64,000 bases of DNA from Austropuccinia psidii (GCA_023105745.1 JALGQZ010000001.1:58051437-58115436), one strand, 5' to 3'; counted from the stretch's first letter, positions 1-11,091 are shown. Numbers and translations: made by a program. Notes: a model not told the origin generated them from the letters alone.

Positions 1-1
1 A

Positions 2-697
2 CCTGCATTATAACTGGCTCACAAGACATCAGTCCATTCTTCCACAGGACAAACGCCTGCTATGTTAGAAAAAGGATGGAATCCAAGACTCCAAGCAGGC
101 ACACTGAGGAAAGACTTGATTGAAATTCATCCTACAGCTTCCAGATTCAAGATAATGCTTGATAAAGTAAAACAACATGCAAAACAAAGTATGAATGAAC
201 CTTTTGACTATGCAAAACAGAAGTGGGACAAGAGTCCTAAAGTACCACACTTCAAAGTAGGGGACTTAGTTCTAGTTTCAACCTTGAATTTTAATAATAT
301 CAAAGGCCCAAAGAAACTTAAAGATTCTTATGTAGGACCTTTTGTTATTGTTTCCTTACATGGAACCAATGCAGTTCAAGTGGAATTGAGTGGTGAATTG
401 GAAAATAAACACCCGACCTTTCCAGTCAGCTTGATAAAGCCTTATAAACCAGCTGACAAAGAATTGTTTCCTTTAAGGAACCCAACTCCTTTAACTGTGC
501 CACCAGTGGAACAGAATGAAGACAAAAAGATAAAGAAAGTCATTAAAGAAAGGAGACTTAGGGGTAAAAATCAGAGAGAATATCTTGTCAGATATAGAAA
601 TCCAGTACATGAAGATGAATGGCTGGCAGAATCAGAAATACCTGACTCAGATGAGCTCTTGAGAAGATTTAGACATGAAAGGAGGCCACAAGCCTGA
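2..697 (+). pseudogene. Element A: integrase C-terminus and chromodomain (partial)
   Basis: This is the 3' end of a Ty3/gypsy pol gene whose beginning lies outside the window. The open stretch from the ATG at 62 encodes the last part of integrase, including the DLVLVSTLNFNNIKG block of the GPY/F-like region, followed by a chromodomain with VKKVIKERR-, YLVRYRN- and DEWL-type positions, ending in RHERRP. Chromodomains of this kind steer integration to particular chromatin. Alignment with the same region of element D (from 26650) shows an in-frame TAA at 11-13 where D has a Glu codon, so this copy is defective. The frame is otherwise open to the TGA at 695. Confidence 0.85.
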
Positions 698-839
698 ATA
701 TGTCTATAAATGTGCTTTAAATTACTTGATCTAAGTGATGTGAAGAGGTTGGACAGTGGACATTAACCCCCTTTGGGGATTTTATTATTTATACCATTGA
801 TAAAATTGTAACACAATTTTATTATTTGCTTGGAGGGAA

Positions 840-2763
840 TGTGAGCCTTGAGGTATATTATACATACCCAAATAGGCCACAATCATCCTAAAAATAAATT
901 TTGAATTATGCATAACTCATAAGTCATGCATATATCCAAAATTCATCATTTTTGATTTCGGAAAAGATGAATAGCTTTTCATTGAGTAAGTAAATCCATG
1001 GATTGAAGGCCAGATTTGGATTCTACACAAAGATTCACCCAGGGTAGCTCCATAGAGTGAATAAGCTCAAACTAACGCTTTGAGGTGGTAATATGGAAAA
1101 TACTTCAATACCACATCATCAATACCACACAAAAGATCGGTGAAAATTTTTGTTTTTCTTAATTTCACACCAAAATAATGGGAATGTGAGGAATTCCATG
1201 TTACATATACACTAAGAATAGTGTTATGCATGTTTTGAGCACTTAATATCATGGTATTCTTACATGGAATTTTGGTACACCCATAGTGGATATCTCACTT
1301 GAAGCTTAAATTTCTATTTTGACATGAGAAATAAGCAATGGGGACAAAAGACATCAAAGAGAGCCAGGGTACCCAACTTCTGAGGCCTCAGAGGCATGGA
1401 CAGCTCCAAAGCTTGGATCCATGGCTGATCTTGGACCAATTAGTAAACTCAAACACTTTGGGAACTTGGTTACCATGTTACAACTACAGTAAATCGTAAG
1501 AAAATAGCAAATAACCTGCTATTTTGACATGCCAAGGAGCTAAAAAGCTACTTAGACTCCTGTAACCATGTCAATTCTTCATTATTTTCCATGGATAAAC
1601 GCCAAAAGAGGAATTAAAACCCTTTTTAGACTTTTATCCATTGATTTACCTCATAGCAACCAGTTAAACACTGATATTTGCAATTCTATGTAAAAATGAG
1701 GTAAAAACCTCAAAAATTCATTAAAAATACAATTCTTAATGAATACTTCTGAATCTTTCAGGACCAATGGAGAACTGTATTATATATGGTAAAACCAAAA
1801 ATAAGTACAGTTTTACTAGTAAAATTAAAAGGTTTACTTACAGTCCATTTTTGACTATTCTACATGAAACACTGAATCTTCAAAAATTCACAGTAATTAC
1901 AACCTGTGATGAAATTTCCAATACCATTGATAACTTTGAGAAATAAATGATTATTTTGGGATAAAAGAAGATTTACAGATTTTACTCCTTTTATTCTTAA
2001 CCATATTGGGTTGGTAGTCACATAAAAGCATCAATTAAAGTAATTATGATAATCTTAAGTGACAACAGATGATGCAATCAATCATCCAAAAGGGTTTATT
2101 GTTTTCTCACTCACTGGTTTTTCAGTTTGCTCCATGGCATGCCTCTGTGAGCTGCTGTTGACTTAAAAGAGGCCTCCTCTTCCTGTTTTTTCCAAATCAT
2201 TATCTTATTATCCATTTATATCATTGTTACCAACAAGTAAGTATTAGTTAAAACTATTCTTAAGTGTATTAATTCTTTAAGAATCAATCAGAAAGACGTG
2301 AAATCATAGAATAACACTATATATTGTTGTAATACTCTTATAAGTTCATTTTGATCCTTTAAATCCACAATTCTACATCAAATCTCTCTATCTTATCTTT
2401 CAATAAGTTCTTTGGAATATTAGTGAGTGATTTATGTTTAATTATTGAAGTTTTTCTCTAAAATCAGTTTTCTTCAAGAATTACCATTATAATTATTCTT
2501 GCAAAAGATAATTATATATTAAAACAATTTTATTATTTTAATAAAAAGAAGTTTTATTATTGAAATCTTCTTGCAATTGATTCTTGTAGACAATTACTTC
2601 CTCAATGTTAAAATCACTAGTAGTGTTCAACACATGAAAGAAATAATTTTTTGATTATTTAGTTGTGGCTATAATAACACTTTGTTATTATATTTCATAA
2701 GAACAGTCATAGTACTGTTGATTAATAGTAATATTATCATCAGTTTCATAGACACATCTTACA
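840..2763 (+). repeat. 3' LTR of element A (lineage 1)
   Basis: The LTR starts TGTGAGCCTTGAGG directly after a purine tract (GGAGGGAA, 832-839) and ends CTTACA, 1924 bp. It matches the two LTRs of element D and solo LTR E along its whole length. It contains the strongly conserved GAGAGCCAGGGTACCC block near 1360. The 5' LTR and 5' target duplication lie outside the window, so the duplication cannot be checked. The next bases are ACCAG. Confidence 0.88.
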
Positions 2764-3260
2764 ACCAGTCTAAGGATCTATTATGTAGTTGTATATACCC
2801 AGCACTACAAATTGATGGATTATTGTTAGTAAATATAGTGCTAGCTAAGGAAACAAATCAAGTTCACTATACCTATACTCCTCCAGAACCGTATATACAA
2901 GTATTAGGGTAGTAGCAATAATGGCTTTAAGAACGTATAACTAATCAACTGTGCTTCATATGGTTTTGAAGCTTCATGAAAGGACTCTATTTATATCATT
3001 GACAGACCCAATGATTAGTCACTTACTGTCTACCACTGCATCATATATAAGATTGTGCTGAAATTAATTTGCTTATTTTAAGTCTCAAAGTATCACCTCT
3101 GAGAGTGATTTTTACATATTGATGAGAAGGTCAAATCTACCCAAGATGATTCTTATCTACTTCCAACATATGGCATTTCCTGATTGTATCTGCAGATTTA
3201 TATTTCAAATTATTAGAATTTTCTTTGGGGTTTTTGTCCACAGAATCTTTCCAAGGTGGA
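2764..3260 (-). other. Decayed nucleocapsid/linker region of element B
   Basis: There is no usable reading frame. On the minus strand near 3170-3215 the bases align loosely with the zinc-knuckle region of element D (AAATGCCATA, then TTGGAAGTA and AATCATCTTGG, against AAGTGTCATAAATGTGGAAG in D), with indels. Closer to 2764 I recognise nothing and see no protease motif. The 76-codon open frame on the plus strand at 2682-2912 starts inside LTR A and looks accidental. Confidence 0.45.
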
Positions 3261-3824
3261 TTAAACTTTGTTTTTGAGATTCACCCTACTAGAACCAATT
3301 TTGGTTCTGGTGGTTACTTCTTCTAATATATTGATAATATCTTCTGCTGAAGATTTTTCAGTAGTCCTGCTTTTGACAGCATGCTCTAGGTCACCTCCAC
3401 ATTGTCTTAGAATTTTCCTATGAATCATAAATTCTGACATGTCATGGTATAATGCTGTTAGTCTGTCTTTTTGTTGGCAAAACCATGGTAAAGCTTTGTC
3501 TTTATCAGCATTGAATTTTTCAGATTCAAAGGCTGTTTGAACCTTGAACCTCCAAGCATCATTTTCCCATTTGTTGATAATTTGGGGTTTCCACCAAGTC
3601 CAACTTTGGTGCCCATGTGCTTGTCTCAATTTGATATAGCATCTGTGAGCTGATTTGGTAAACAAGGTGTTAAATCTAGCTGTTACTAATGTGTCTGGAA
3701 ATTCAAAATCTTCTTTGATCATGTCAATACCTCTGATGAATTCTATATGGTCATATTCTCCTTTACCACTGAAGTGAGGCCATTCCTTAAGTTTGGGAAC
3801 TTCTTTCAAGAGTGCTTGTCCCAT
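3261..3824 (-). pseudogene. Element B: gag capsid domain fragment
   Basis: This 187-codon stretch matches the capsid domain of D (11590-12110) and N1 (21700-21240). Shared features are the LKEWPHFSGKGEYDH start, a WSWW-like tryptophan cluster (here WTWWKPQIINKW), FKVQTAFESEKF, the LPWFCQQKDRL helix and the CGGDLEHAVKSR block. The domain would form the particle shell. Upstream pieces at 3838-4047 and 4357-4575 are in separate frames, so gag is broken by indels. The frame dies shortly after the capsid. Confidence 0.8.
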
Positions 3825-3837
3825 TTATGGTTCCAGA

Positions 3838-4613
3838 TTATGAAAAGAAGTAAAAAAAATAATTTTTTAATTGTGAATTTCCAATATCCAATACTTGTGG
3901 ATTGGGAATTCTTGTACCCTCATTTTGATTCAGAGGTGTAGACATTCTTGGTAAGGTGTTTAGTAGTTGCTCAATATCATTCATTCTACTGTTTTTACAC
4001 CTTTGTGAGTTTCTCAATTCATGTTGCATGCTTTTTATAGAGTTCATTTAATTCTTTTCATGATCATCCTCTTTATATGTCAGGTCATTCCATAATTCTG
4101 TTTGTTTAGTATTATCAGAGATAACCTCATTTAACTTTATTGTTATTTTTTATATTTCCTCCTTTGAGGTATCAAAAGACTTTTTCAAGGCAATTATATG
4201 TGTCTTTACTTCAGTAAATGATTTTGAAATATCATCAAGAGCTTTCTTATTATCCTCTTTAATAGTACTTATGGCTTGTTTTATTCTTGTTTCAATTATG
4301 TCATCAATATTGAATTTAGAATATTTGTCTGTTAATTCTTTAATAATGGTAGATTGTTAATTTATCTTATTGCCAAAAGAATTATCATTATTGGAATTTT
4401 TAATTGTTCTTAAAACCTTTTCAAAACATATAAGTGTCTCATTTATTTGGCTCAGACTCAAGTTATTTATTTTAAGATTGTCACAAATTGATGTATTTTT
4501 ATCAGAAAGATGACTTTTTACGTCAGAAATAGCTTTATACAACTCTGGAATACAATCAAAAGTATCAGAAATCATTTTTGATATTTTAATCTGGCTTCCT
4601 CCTTCTTTTGTAA
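3838..4613 (-). pseudogene. Element B: helical linker of gag, broken
   Basis: Two short open stretches (4575-4357 and 4047-3838) joined by stop-containing sequence correspond by position to the helical spacer between the first ORF and the capsid domain in D and N1. Composition is rich in Asn, Lys, Ser, Ile and Glu, as in a coiled coil. No catalytic motif is seen. Confidence 0.55.
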
Positions 4614-5171
4614 TTACATCATGGTTCTGGCCATATGAAATACATTTTCCATGGCATCCTGTTGAATCTTTGGGATTCTGTAGCCCTGGCTGTAAGGTTT
4701 TGGGGCTGGTGCCTCCCTTTGCCCTTGTTTGGAGTTTGTGGCTGCTTTTTTCACGTTGGAATTGCTGCTACTGGCCACTGGGGCTGTTTTTTGCACTTGC
4801 TTGGGTGCTGGAGGGTTGTTTTTCCTCCATTCTGCTGTTAAGAGCATCATGTTCTTCTTTTCCATCAATGGATGCCATCCATTGAGTAACTTGCAAGTGT
4901 TGGGATGGCCCAGGAATTTTCTCACAGTAAGGTAAGAATTAATGAAGTTTTTCAACAGATCTGCAAGGATCTGGTACTCTTTGTGCTGAAATGCACTTTT
5001 GTGAGCCTTCTGGCTGGCTTTGTAAATGTCCACTGAGCCTTCTTGTGGAGGTGTCAGCTCTTTTTGAAGGTAAAACAGTTTGATCAGCTTCAGAATGACA
5101 CAATTTATTAATTTGGAGGTCATCAACTGACCCTTGTCCTTCTGCAATTCATTGGCTTCTGCCATAATCAC
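4614..5171 (-). pseudogene. Element B: N-terminal gag-like ORF1
   Basis: This 185-codon frame matches ORF1 of D and N1 in order: an N-terminal helical domain with a conserved TVRKFLGHPNTCKLLNGWHPL-type segment, a Lys/Pro/Ala-rich basic linker, and the lineage signature YSQGYRIPKIQQDAMENVFHMART near the end. The function is not known; a basic tail before the signature suggests nucleic-acid binding. The frame ends right after the signature (MART-MM-stop), where D and N1 switch to the capsid frame. Confidence 0.7.
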
Positions 5172-5221
5172 ATCTATGACCTTTCTGGGAGCTGCTTGAG
5201 GGGTTATAGCTGGCTCCTGAT

Positions 5222-5287
5222 CTGGTTGAAGGCATATTTTATGATTAAAAAAGCTTTAAAATCGTCATTTTACATCAAAAAACTTAC
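5222..5287 (-). other. Predicted 66-nt intron ahead of ORF1 in element B
   Basis: On the minus strand the sequence runs GCCAATA|GTAAGT ... TTCAACCAG|ATCAGG, a consensus donor and acceptor 66 nt apart. The flanking coding (KAKNLAN before the donor) aligns with the exon end in N1 (KAKKLDF). The junction lies at the same place as candidate introns in D (10263-10327) and N1 (23038-23124). Confidence 0.5.
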
Positions 5288-5688
5288 TATTGGCCAAATT
5301 CTTAGCTTTCTGAAGAGTATTACTTATATATCCAAGTTAATCAATTAAGAAAAAATTGGTTCAGGTTTATTATTCTGAGTCAAAATAACAGTCTATTATG
5401 GTAAGAATTAACAGTACTGGCAGGAATAATGCTGGTAACTGTTGAGGCTGTTTCAAAGTTTTCTTGTCTTACCAAATTGTCAGACACTAAAATTAATGAA
5501 AAAGCCAATTAATTAAGTAAAAAAGGTATTTCAAACAAGGAAATAAAAATGTAAGCCTCACTTATAATGAACAAAATTATTCTTTGATCGATTTTCTGAA
5601 TTATAAGTATCTTTTATGTGTTTTTTAAATTTTTCAAAATAAGAAAAAGGATTAAAAAAGAGTAAAAAAATATGTCACAGGTAAAATA

Positions 5689-5705
5689 TCATGGCTGGGC
5701 CCCCA
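5689..5705 (-). other. Primer binding site of element B
   Basis: On the minus strand TGGGGGCCCAGCCATGA follows the LTR end (CTTACA) with a two-base spacer. It matches the PBS of D and N1 except for the central bases. The complement ends in CCA as a tRNA would, but I could not assign the tRNA. Confidence 0.7.
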
Positions 5706-5707
5706 AA

Positions 5708-7506
5708 TGTAAGGTGTGGATATGAGACTTTGATAAAATATCAAGTACCTTTCCTTTCCTCAAGATTTGTATAACGTAAAATTATTTAAAAATATTAAGA
5801 AATAGTATTTTTAAAGAGAAAGCACACCAATTTTATTTTTTTAACTTTTTAAGTATAGAAAAATAATATAATAAAAATTCATTGTTTTACCAACAATAAG
5901 GATTTATCCAAAAATACTCTACAAGAGATATTTAAGGCTACAAAAGAAATTTCTTCAAGAGCATTTTCAATTGGAATTAATTGAGCAAAGAGCTGAAAGA
6001 AATTAACTAAAGAACAAAGTCATTAAGAAACTATTTAAAGAAAAAACATGCGCAAAAGTGACCATAGTGAATGTGGAAACAAAGTGACAAAGTTAACAGT
6101 GATAAAAGATGCTTTAATTCACTTTTGGGGTGGTTCAGGGGTAAAATTATAATAAGAGTTACAAACAATGATTATAATGATTTTTTCACGTGGTTAAAAG
6201 GTTCAAGATTTTTAATAAAGATTGGTTGGAATCTTTTATTGATTGGTTTAACAGTGTTTTGAACTAATTATAAAAGGAAAAGATTCTAACATGAAGAGAA
6301 AAGTGGGGCAAAGAAGACATTCTTTTATAGCCATCAATTTTTTTACTCCAAAAGTGAAATTTACTCTTGTCAGTCGTGGAAAACACTCTTACAACAGAAA
6401 TTCCAATTATGGCATCATTGAACCCTGGTTTAGACCAAAAAAGGGCTTGTTTTAGCCATTTTAGACCCTTAAATAAGCCATTACTATAGTAATACCTGGG
6501 CTAGAGACTTCAAAACACATCAGAATGAATGTAAGAGATGTAGAAACCAGTTAAAACTGTTTTTACTAAGATTTTCCTATCTTAAGGGTAGTTTTACCCT
6601 CTTGGCAACAGTTAAAACTTCCCTGGTTGGTATCAAAACCTCATCATCAATTGAGTCACAGACCCTGTGACTCAATTCCAGGCCAAAAGTGACGAAACTT
6701 TGCATATATTTTGGGATCTTACGCCTGTCAGCAAGGATTCTGGGGGTCTGGCTCCCCCTTAAAGCTAGAGTTCCTCCCCCCCAAATTTAATCTTTCCAAT
6801 TTATTTTTTCCTTTAATTCCTCATCATGTATTATACTTACAATTTACATGTGTATTTGAATTTAGTTTTACAGTACACTACTGTAATAATTGACACCTCA
6901 TATGTAAATCAAAGTTCACTTATGTAATACACATGCACATTTTGACAATTCAATTGAATTCAATTGAAAATACTTCAATTCCTCATAACTTTTAAGCTAT
7001 ACACAACACCTCAATTTTAACACAAAAAGTGATTATTAACACGACATGTGATGTTAATTAAATTAAGGTCTTACGGATTTTCACCTTTGATACAGAAAAT
7101 AGAAAAAACTCAATTTAAGCTTATTTAGAGTTGAGTTACAAAAATTTCACTCAGAGGTGACCCCACCTAATTTTTTATAAGGAATCCAATGGTGAAATAA
7201 ATTTTATATGTTTATTTGTTAGATAAAAAGTTATGATAAATTTTATTTAACTTTTTTCCAAAATTATTTTATTTTGGGTAATTTTGTTGAAAATTCATTT
7301 TTACTTAATTTTTCCAAGTAAAAATGTGTTTTCCAATTTCAAAATTTGATGTATTTTTGTTTTTGAATTATAATTAAATTTTTGAATTTGTATATAAATT
7401 CATATTTATATTTTAATAATATAAATAAATTTATTTTATTTATGCTTGTATATTAATTTTGTGTTTGTTGTGTTTTGGGTATATGAAAATACCTCTAAGG
7501 CTCACA
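5708..7506 (-). repeat. 5' LTR of element B (lineage 1, subfamily b)
   Basis: On the minus strand it starts TGTGAGCCTTAGAGGTA and ends CCACACCTTACA, 1799 bp. It aligns with LTRs F (32718) and H (38309). A TATA-type box lies near 6330-6345 (minus GGCTATAAAAG) followed by ATGTCTTC, which is repeated in F and, more weakly, in H. Upstream of it is a perfect inverted repeat (6651-6675). The base block 7507-7511 (ATTAA) follows. Confidence 0.85.
6651..6675. promoter_or_regulatory. Inverted repeat with paired TGAGTCA/TGACTCA sites in LTR B
   Basis: Arms TTGAGTCACAG and CTGTGACTCAA are perfect reverse complements separated by ACC. Each arm holds the TGAGTCA/TGACTCA core bound by Gcn4/AP-1 type bZIP factors. 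It lies about 320 bp upstream of the TATA box in element orientation. The same place in LTR F (about 33505-33535) has a decayed version that keeps only one perfect site. Confidence 0.55.
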
Positions 7507-7777
7507 ATTAATGTTAGTATTAATACCTACCTTATCCCTATCATGCATAAATTCTCAATTAATGGAAGGATAAATATGATTATTAAAAGAGAATTAGTGG
7601 CCAAATTTGTGATGAGAACCCTTTTAAAAAGAAGACAAATGATATATAAAAACTTACCCTTACATTATCATAAGAAATCCCTGTATAGTATTATCACTAG
7701 TGTATTCCATATCTTATATTATCATATATTCTTATAATTAATACCATTACATTGAAAAAATTACCATATGTATTATC
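7507..7777. other. AT-rich spacer between elements B and D
   Basis: 271 bp of AT-rich sequence with no gene or repeat that I recognise. It is the left flank of the site where D inserted. Its last five bases, TTATC (7773-7777), recur right after D at 29396-29400. Confidence 0.7.
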
Positions 7778-9697
7778 TGTTACCCTTGAGGTATATTTTA
7801 CATACCCAAATAGGCCACAATTATCTTGAAAATAAATTCTGAATTATGCATATCTCATAAGTCATGCATATATTCAAAATTCATCATTTTTGATTTCAGA
7901 AAAGGTGAATAACGTTTCATTGAGTAAGTAAGTCCATGGATTTAAGGCCAGATTTGGATTCTACACAAAACTTCACCTAGGGTAGCTCCATAGAGTGAAT
8001 AAGCTCAAATTAACTCTTTGAGGTGGTAATATGGAAAATACTTCAATACCAAATCATCAATACCACATAAAAGATCTGTAAATTTTTTTGTTTTTCTTAA
8101 TTTGACGCCAAAATAATGGGAATGTGAGAAATCCCATGTTACATATACACTAATAATAGTATTATGCATGTTTTGGGCACTTAATATCATGGTATTCCTA
8201 CATGGACCTTTGGTACACCCATAGTGGATATCTCACTTTAAGCTTAATTTTCTATTTTGACATGAAAAATAGGCAAGGGGGACAAAAGACATCAAAGAGA
8301 GCCAGGGTACCCAACTTCTGAGGCCTCAGAGGTGTGGACAGCTCTAAAGCTTGGATCCATAGCTGATCTTGGCCTAATTGGTAAGGTAAAACCTTTTGGG
8401 AACTTGGTTACCATGTTACAACTACAGTAAATCATAAGAAAATAGCAAATAACTTGCTATTTTGACGTGCCAAGGAGGTAAAGAGCCACTTAGACTCCTG
8501 TAACCATGTCAATTCTTAATTATTTTCCATGGATAAACGCCAAAAGAGGAATTAAAACCCTTTTTGGACTAGTATCCATTGATTTACCTCATAGCAACCA
8601 GCTAAACACTGATATTTGCAATTCTACGTAGAAATGAGGCAAAAACTTCAAATATTGAGTAAAATACAATTCTCAATGAATCTCTGTGAGACTTTCAGGA
8701 CCAATGAAGAAATGTATTATTCATGGTACAACCAAAAGGAATTACAGTTTTATTAGTAAAATTAAACGTTTTACTTACAGTCCATTTTTGACTATTCTAC
8801 ATGAAACACTGAATCTTCAAAAATTCACAGTAATTACAACCTGTGATGAAATTTCAAATAACATTCATAACTTTAAGAAATCAATGATTATTTTGGAATA
8901 AAAGAATATTTACAGATTTTACTCCTTTTATTCTTAACCATATTGGGGTTGGTAGTCATGTAAAAACATCAATTAAGTAATTATGATAATATTACGTGAC
9001 AACAAATGATACAATCAATAATCCAAGAGGGTTTATTGTTTTATCACTCACTGGTTTTGCAGTTTTCTCCATGGCACTCCCCTGTGAGCCATTGTTGACT
9101 TAAAAGAGGCCTCCTCTTGCTGTTTTTTCCATATCAAATCATCTTATTATGCATTTATATCATTGTTACCAACAAGTAAGTATTAGTTGAGCTATTCTTA
9201 AGGGTCTTAAATCTTTCAGAATCAATAAGAAGGATGTGAAATAATAGAATACAACTCTATATTTTTGTAATCCTGCTATAAATCATTTTGATCCCTTAAA
9301 TCCACAATTCTACATCAAATTTCTCTACTTATATCTTTAAATAAGTTCTTTGGAGTATAAGTGAGTCATTTATCTTTATTTCTCAATTTTGTTTTCTAAA
9401 ATTAGTTTTCTTCAAGTATTATCTTTATAATTATTCTTGTAAAAAATAATTATATATTAAAATAATTTTATTATTTTAATAAAAGTTTTTATTATTGAAT
9501 TCTTCTTGTAATTGATTCTTGTAGACGATTACTGCTCACTGTTGAAATCACTAGTAGTGTTTAACAAGTGAAAGAAATAATTATGTAATTATTTCATTGT
9601 GGTTATAATAATAATTTATTATTATATTTCATAAGAACAGACATACTACTGTTGATTAATAGTATTATTATCATCAGTTTCATAGTCAAATCTTACA
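7778..9697 (+). repeat. 5' LTR of element D
   Basis: 1920 bp, from TGTTACCCTTGAGG (the usual start is TGTGAGCCTTGAGG, so the first bases have changed) to TCTTACA. The 40-bp GACATCAAAGAGAGCC... block is near 8288. A TTAAAAGAGGCCTCCTC segment near 9100, present in every LTR of this subfamily, is a plausible core promoter region. Confidence 0.92.
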
Positions 9698-9699
9698 TT

Positions 9700-9716
9700 T
9701 GGGGGCCTGGCCGTGA
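9700..9716 (+). other. Primer binding site of element D
   Basis: TGGGGGCCTGGCCGTGA follows the LTR end with a TT spacer. N1 has TGGGGGCCTGGCCATGA at the same place. The matching primer would end in CCA, in keeping with a tRNA 3' end, but the cognate tRNA is not identified. Confidence 0.75.
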
Positions 9717-10092
9717 TTTTATCCATAGACTTGGCTTTAATCATATTCTTGACTTCAATAATATATTTTCAAGTTCTAAAACATATTCATTTAATAATTT
9801 TTTCTTTCACTTTGAAGTTAAAATAATTTTATTTTTTGAAATTGTTTTGGAAATCTTTTTCATTGAGGAATTTGGTTTAATTTTATACTGTTTTTACACG
9901 TGGCTTTTTCACATCCAAAAACTTATAAAATTATTCTTTTAGTTACTCTGAATTAATTTTAATTCAAAATCCTCAATTTTAATTTTTTTTCTTTAACAAA
10001 AATAATTTTTTAATATTCAAAAATATAAAACTTAAAAAAAAATCTTTAAAAATATTTTAAAAAGTATAAAAAATATTTTTTTTTCTTTTATA
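9717..10092 (+). other. AT-rich leader of element D
   Basis: Untranslated leader, over 80% A+T. It holds ACACGTGG followed by CTTTTTCACATCC near 9895, a block also found in the leaders of N1 (minus strand, about 23608) and of the partial copy at about 15021. It ends in a pyrimidine tract with TTTTTTTTAG (to about 10103), which looks like a 3' splice acceptor before the first gag exon. Confidence 0.55.
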
Positions 10093-10102
10093 ATTTTTTT
10101 TA

Positions 10103-10262
10103 GTGTCTTTAATCAAATACTGTGCAGCTGGCAACAGACTCAGTAAAAGATATATCACTAGTCCAGAATCTTCAGAAGCAGAATCTGAAGACAGTATTGA
10201 GGTGCAAATTGCTAAAAGAGGCACCTTATTTAACTCAGAAAAGATTAAATTCCCACCAAAAG
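10103..10262 (+). pseudogene. Element D: small first gag exon
   Basis: An open stretch after TTTTTTTTAG encodes an acidic/serine-rich segment (SPESSEAESEDS) ending FPPK and then G|GTGTGT. N1 has an equivalent exon on the minus strand at about 23276-23125, also between a T-rich acceptor and a GTGAGT donor, and B has the end of one. No ATG is conserved at its start, so it may begin in another exon or be untranslated. Confidence 0.4.
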
Positions 10263-10327
10263 GTGTGTGGTTTATCTTATATTTTTCTCCTTTTATCTTT
10301 AAATTGACGTTAAATGGTGCATACCAG
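10263..10327 (+). other. Predicted 65-nt intron in gag of element D
   Basis: Donor G|GTGTGT and acceptor GCATACCAG|AA are 65 nt apart, with a T-rich middle. The donor is weak (GTGTGT), but the position matches the introns in N1 (acceptor also TACCAG, followed by matching coding, ...TCCAACCAGATGGA) and in B. Splicing joins phase 1 to phase 1 and gives an open reading frame into ORF1. Confidence 0.5.
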
Positions 10328-10329
10328 AA

Positions 10330-11091
10330 ATGGAAGCAACTATTCAGTCCAACCAGATGGATGTGGACAAGGAAGGGGCAAGACCAAATCCAGAAGTGCC
10401 AAGTCTTCCTCAAGAAAGGCACATTTGGAGGATGGCAGAGTTGCCCGCCATTCCCCAAGGTCTGTACCCACAGATTTTGACATGAATTCTGAGCCTGAAC
10501 TTATTCATGATAATATTTCCTGGGCTGAACAACTTTCAAGTTCCAGCAATAGAAATATATCAATGCCAATACAAAAATTGGTTCAGAGCAGCCAAGGAAG
10601 AGGAGTGGGAAATATGCCCAAGCCTTTGGCAGGGGGCCATGAACTCTTACTTACACATCAAGAGCTTTCTGGGTCAGGAGAAGACCATAGAACTCTTAGG
10701 AGGTTGGAGCCCATTGTATTGCAAAGACAAGGTCAAAAAGATAAAGAATTGGCTGAAGAACCAAAGTCTTTTATCAATAGACCAGAAGAAGGAACTGGAA
10801 ATGACTCCAGCTTTGGAGACAGAGGCCCTGGTGGCGTCTACCAGCTCCAAACCAGCTCCAGAAGTGTCCAAGGACAAGCCCAAAGGACCTCAGAAGAAGA
10901 AGAGAGGTACCAAAAAACATCAAAGCAAGGGCAAAGGCAAAGGCAATTGGCACAGACCTTACCCACAAGGGTACAGGATCCCCAAATTGGAGCCTTCAGC
11001 CATGGACAGTGTATTCAACATGGCCAGGACTTTGAGGAAATTCACAGCCAAAGATAAGGAAAGGATGAACAGAACTTTTCAAAAGAAATAA
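10330..11091 (+). pseudogene. Element D: N-terminal gag-like ORF1
   Basis: Frame from ATG 10330, broken once by a TGA near 10480, then open from about 10483 to the TAA at 11089. It contains the QYKNWFRAAKEEEWEI helical domain, the LHIKSFLGQEKTIELLGGWSPL segment, a basic Lys/Gly/Pro-rich tail, and the lineage signature YRIPKLEPSAMDSVFNMARTL. It overlaps the ORF2 frame (-1) by 34 nt at TTTTCAAAAGAAATAA. The role is unknown; a nucleic-acid-binding gag part is plausible from the basic tail. Confidence 0.7.

Larger units (their letters stand above)
2764..7506 (-). mobile_element. Element B, decayed lineage-1 Ty3/gypsy element
   Basis: Reading on the minus strand, B has a 5' LTR (7506 to 5708), a PBS, a leader, gag pieces and a decayed nucleocapsid region. 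It is then cut off by the end of element A's LTR at 2763. No protease, RT or integrase is left in the window. Either A inserted into B, so that B continues beyond the left edge, or the 3' half was deleted. No target duplication can be shown. Confidence 0.75.

Noticed and set aside
4635..4935. Three plus-strand frames with Trp/Phe/Leu-rich, membrane-like translation
   Set aside because: They are antisense shadows of element B ORF1 on the minus strand.
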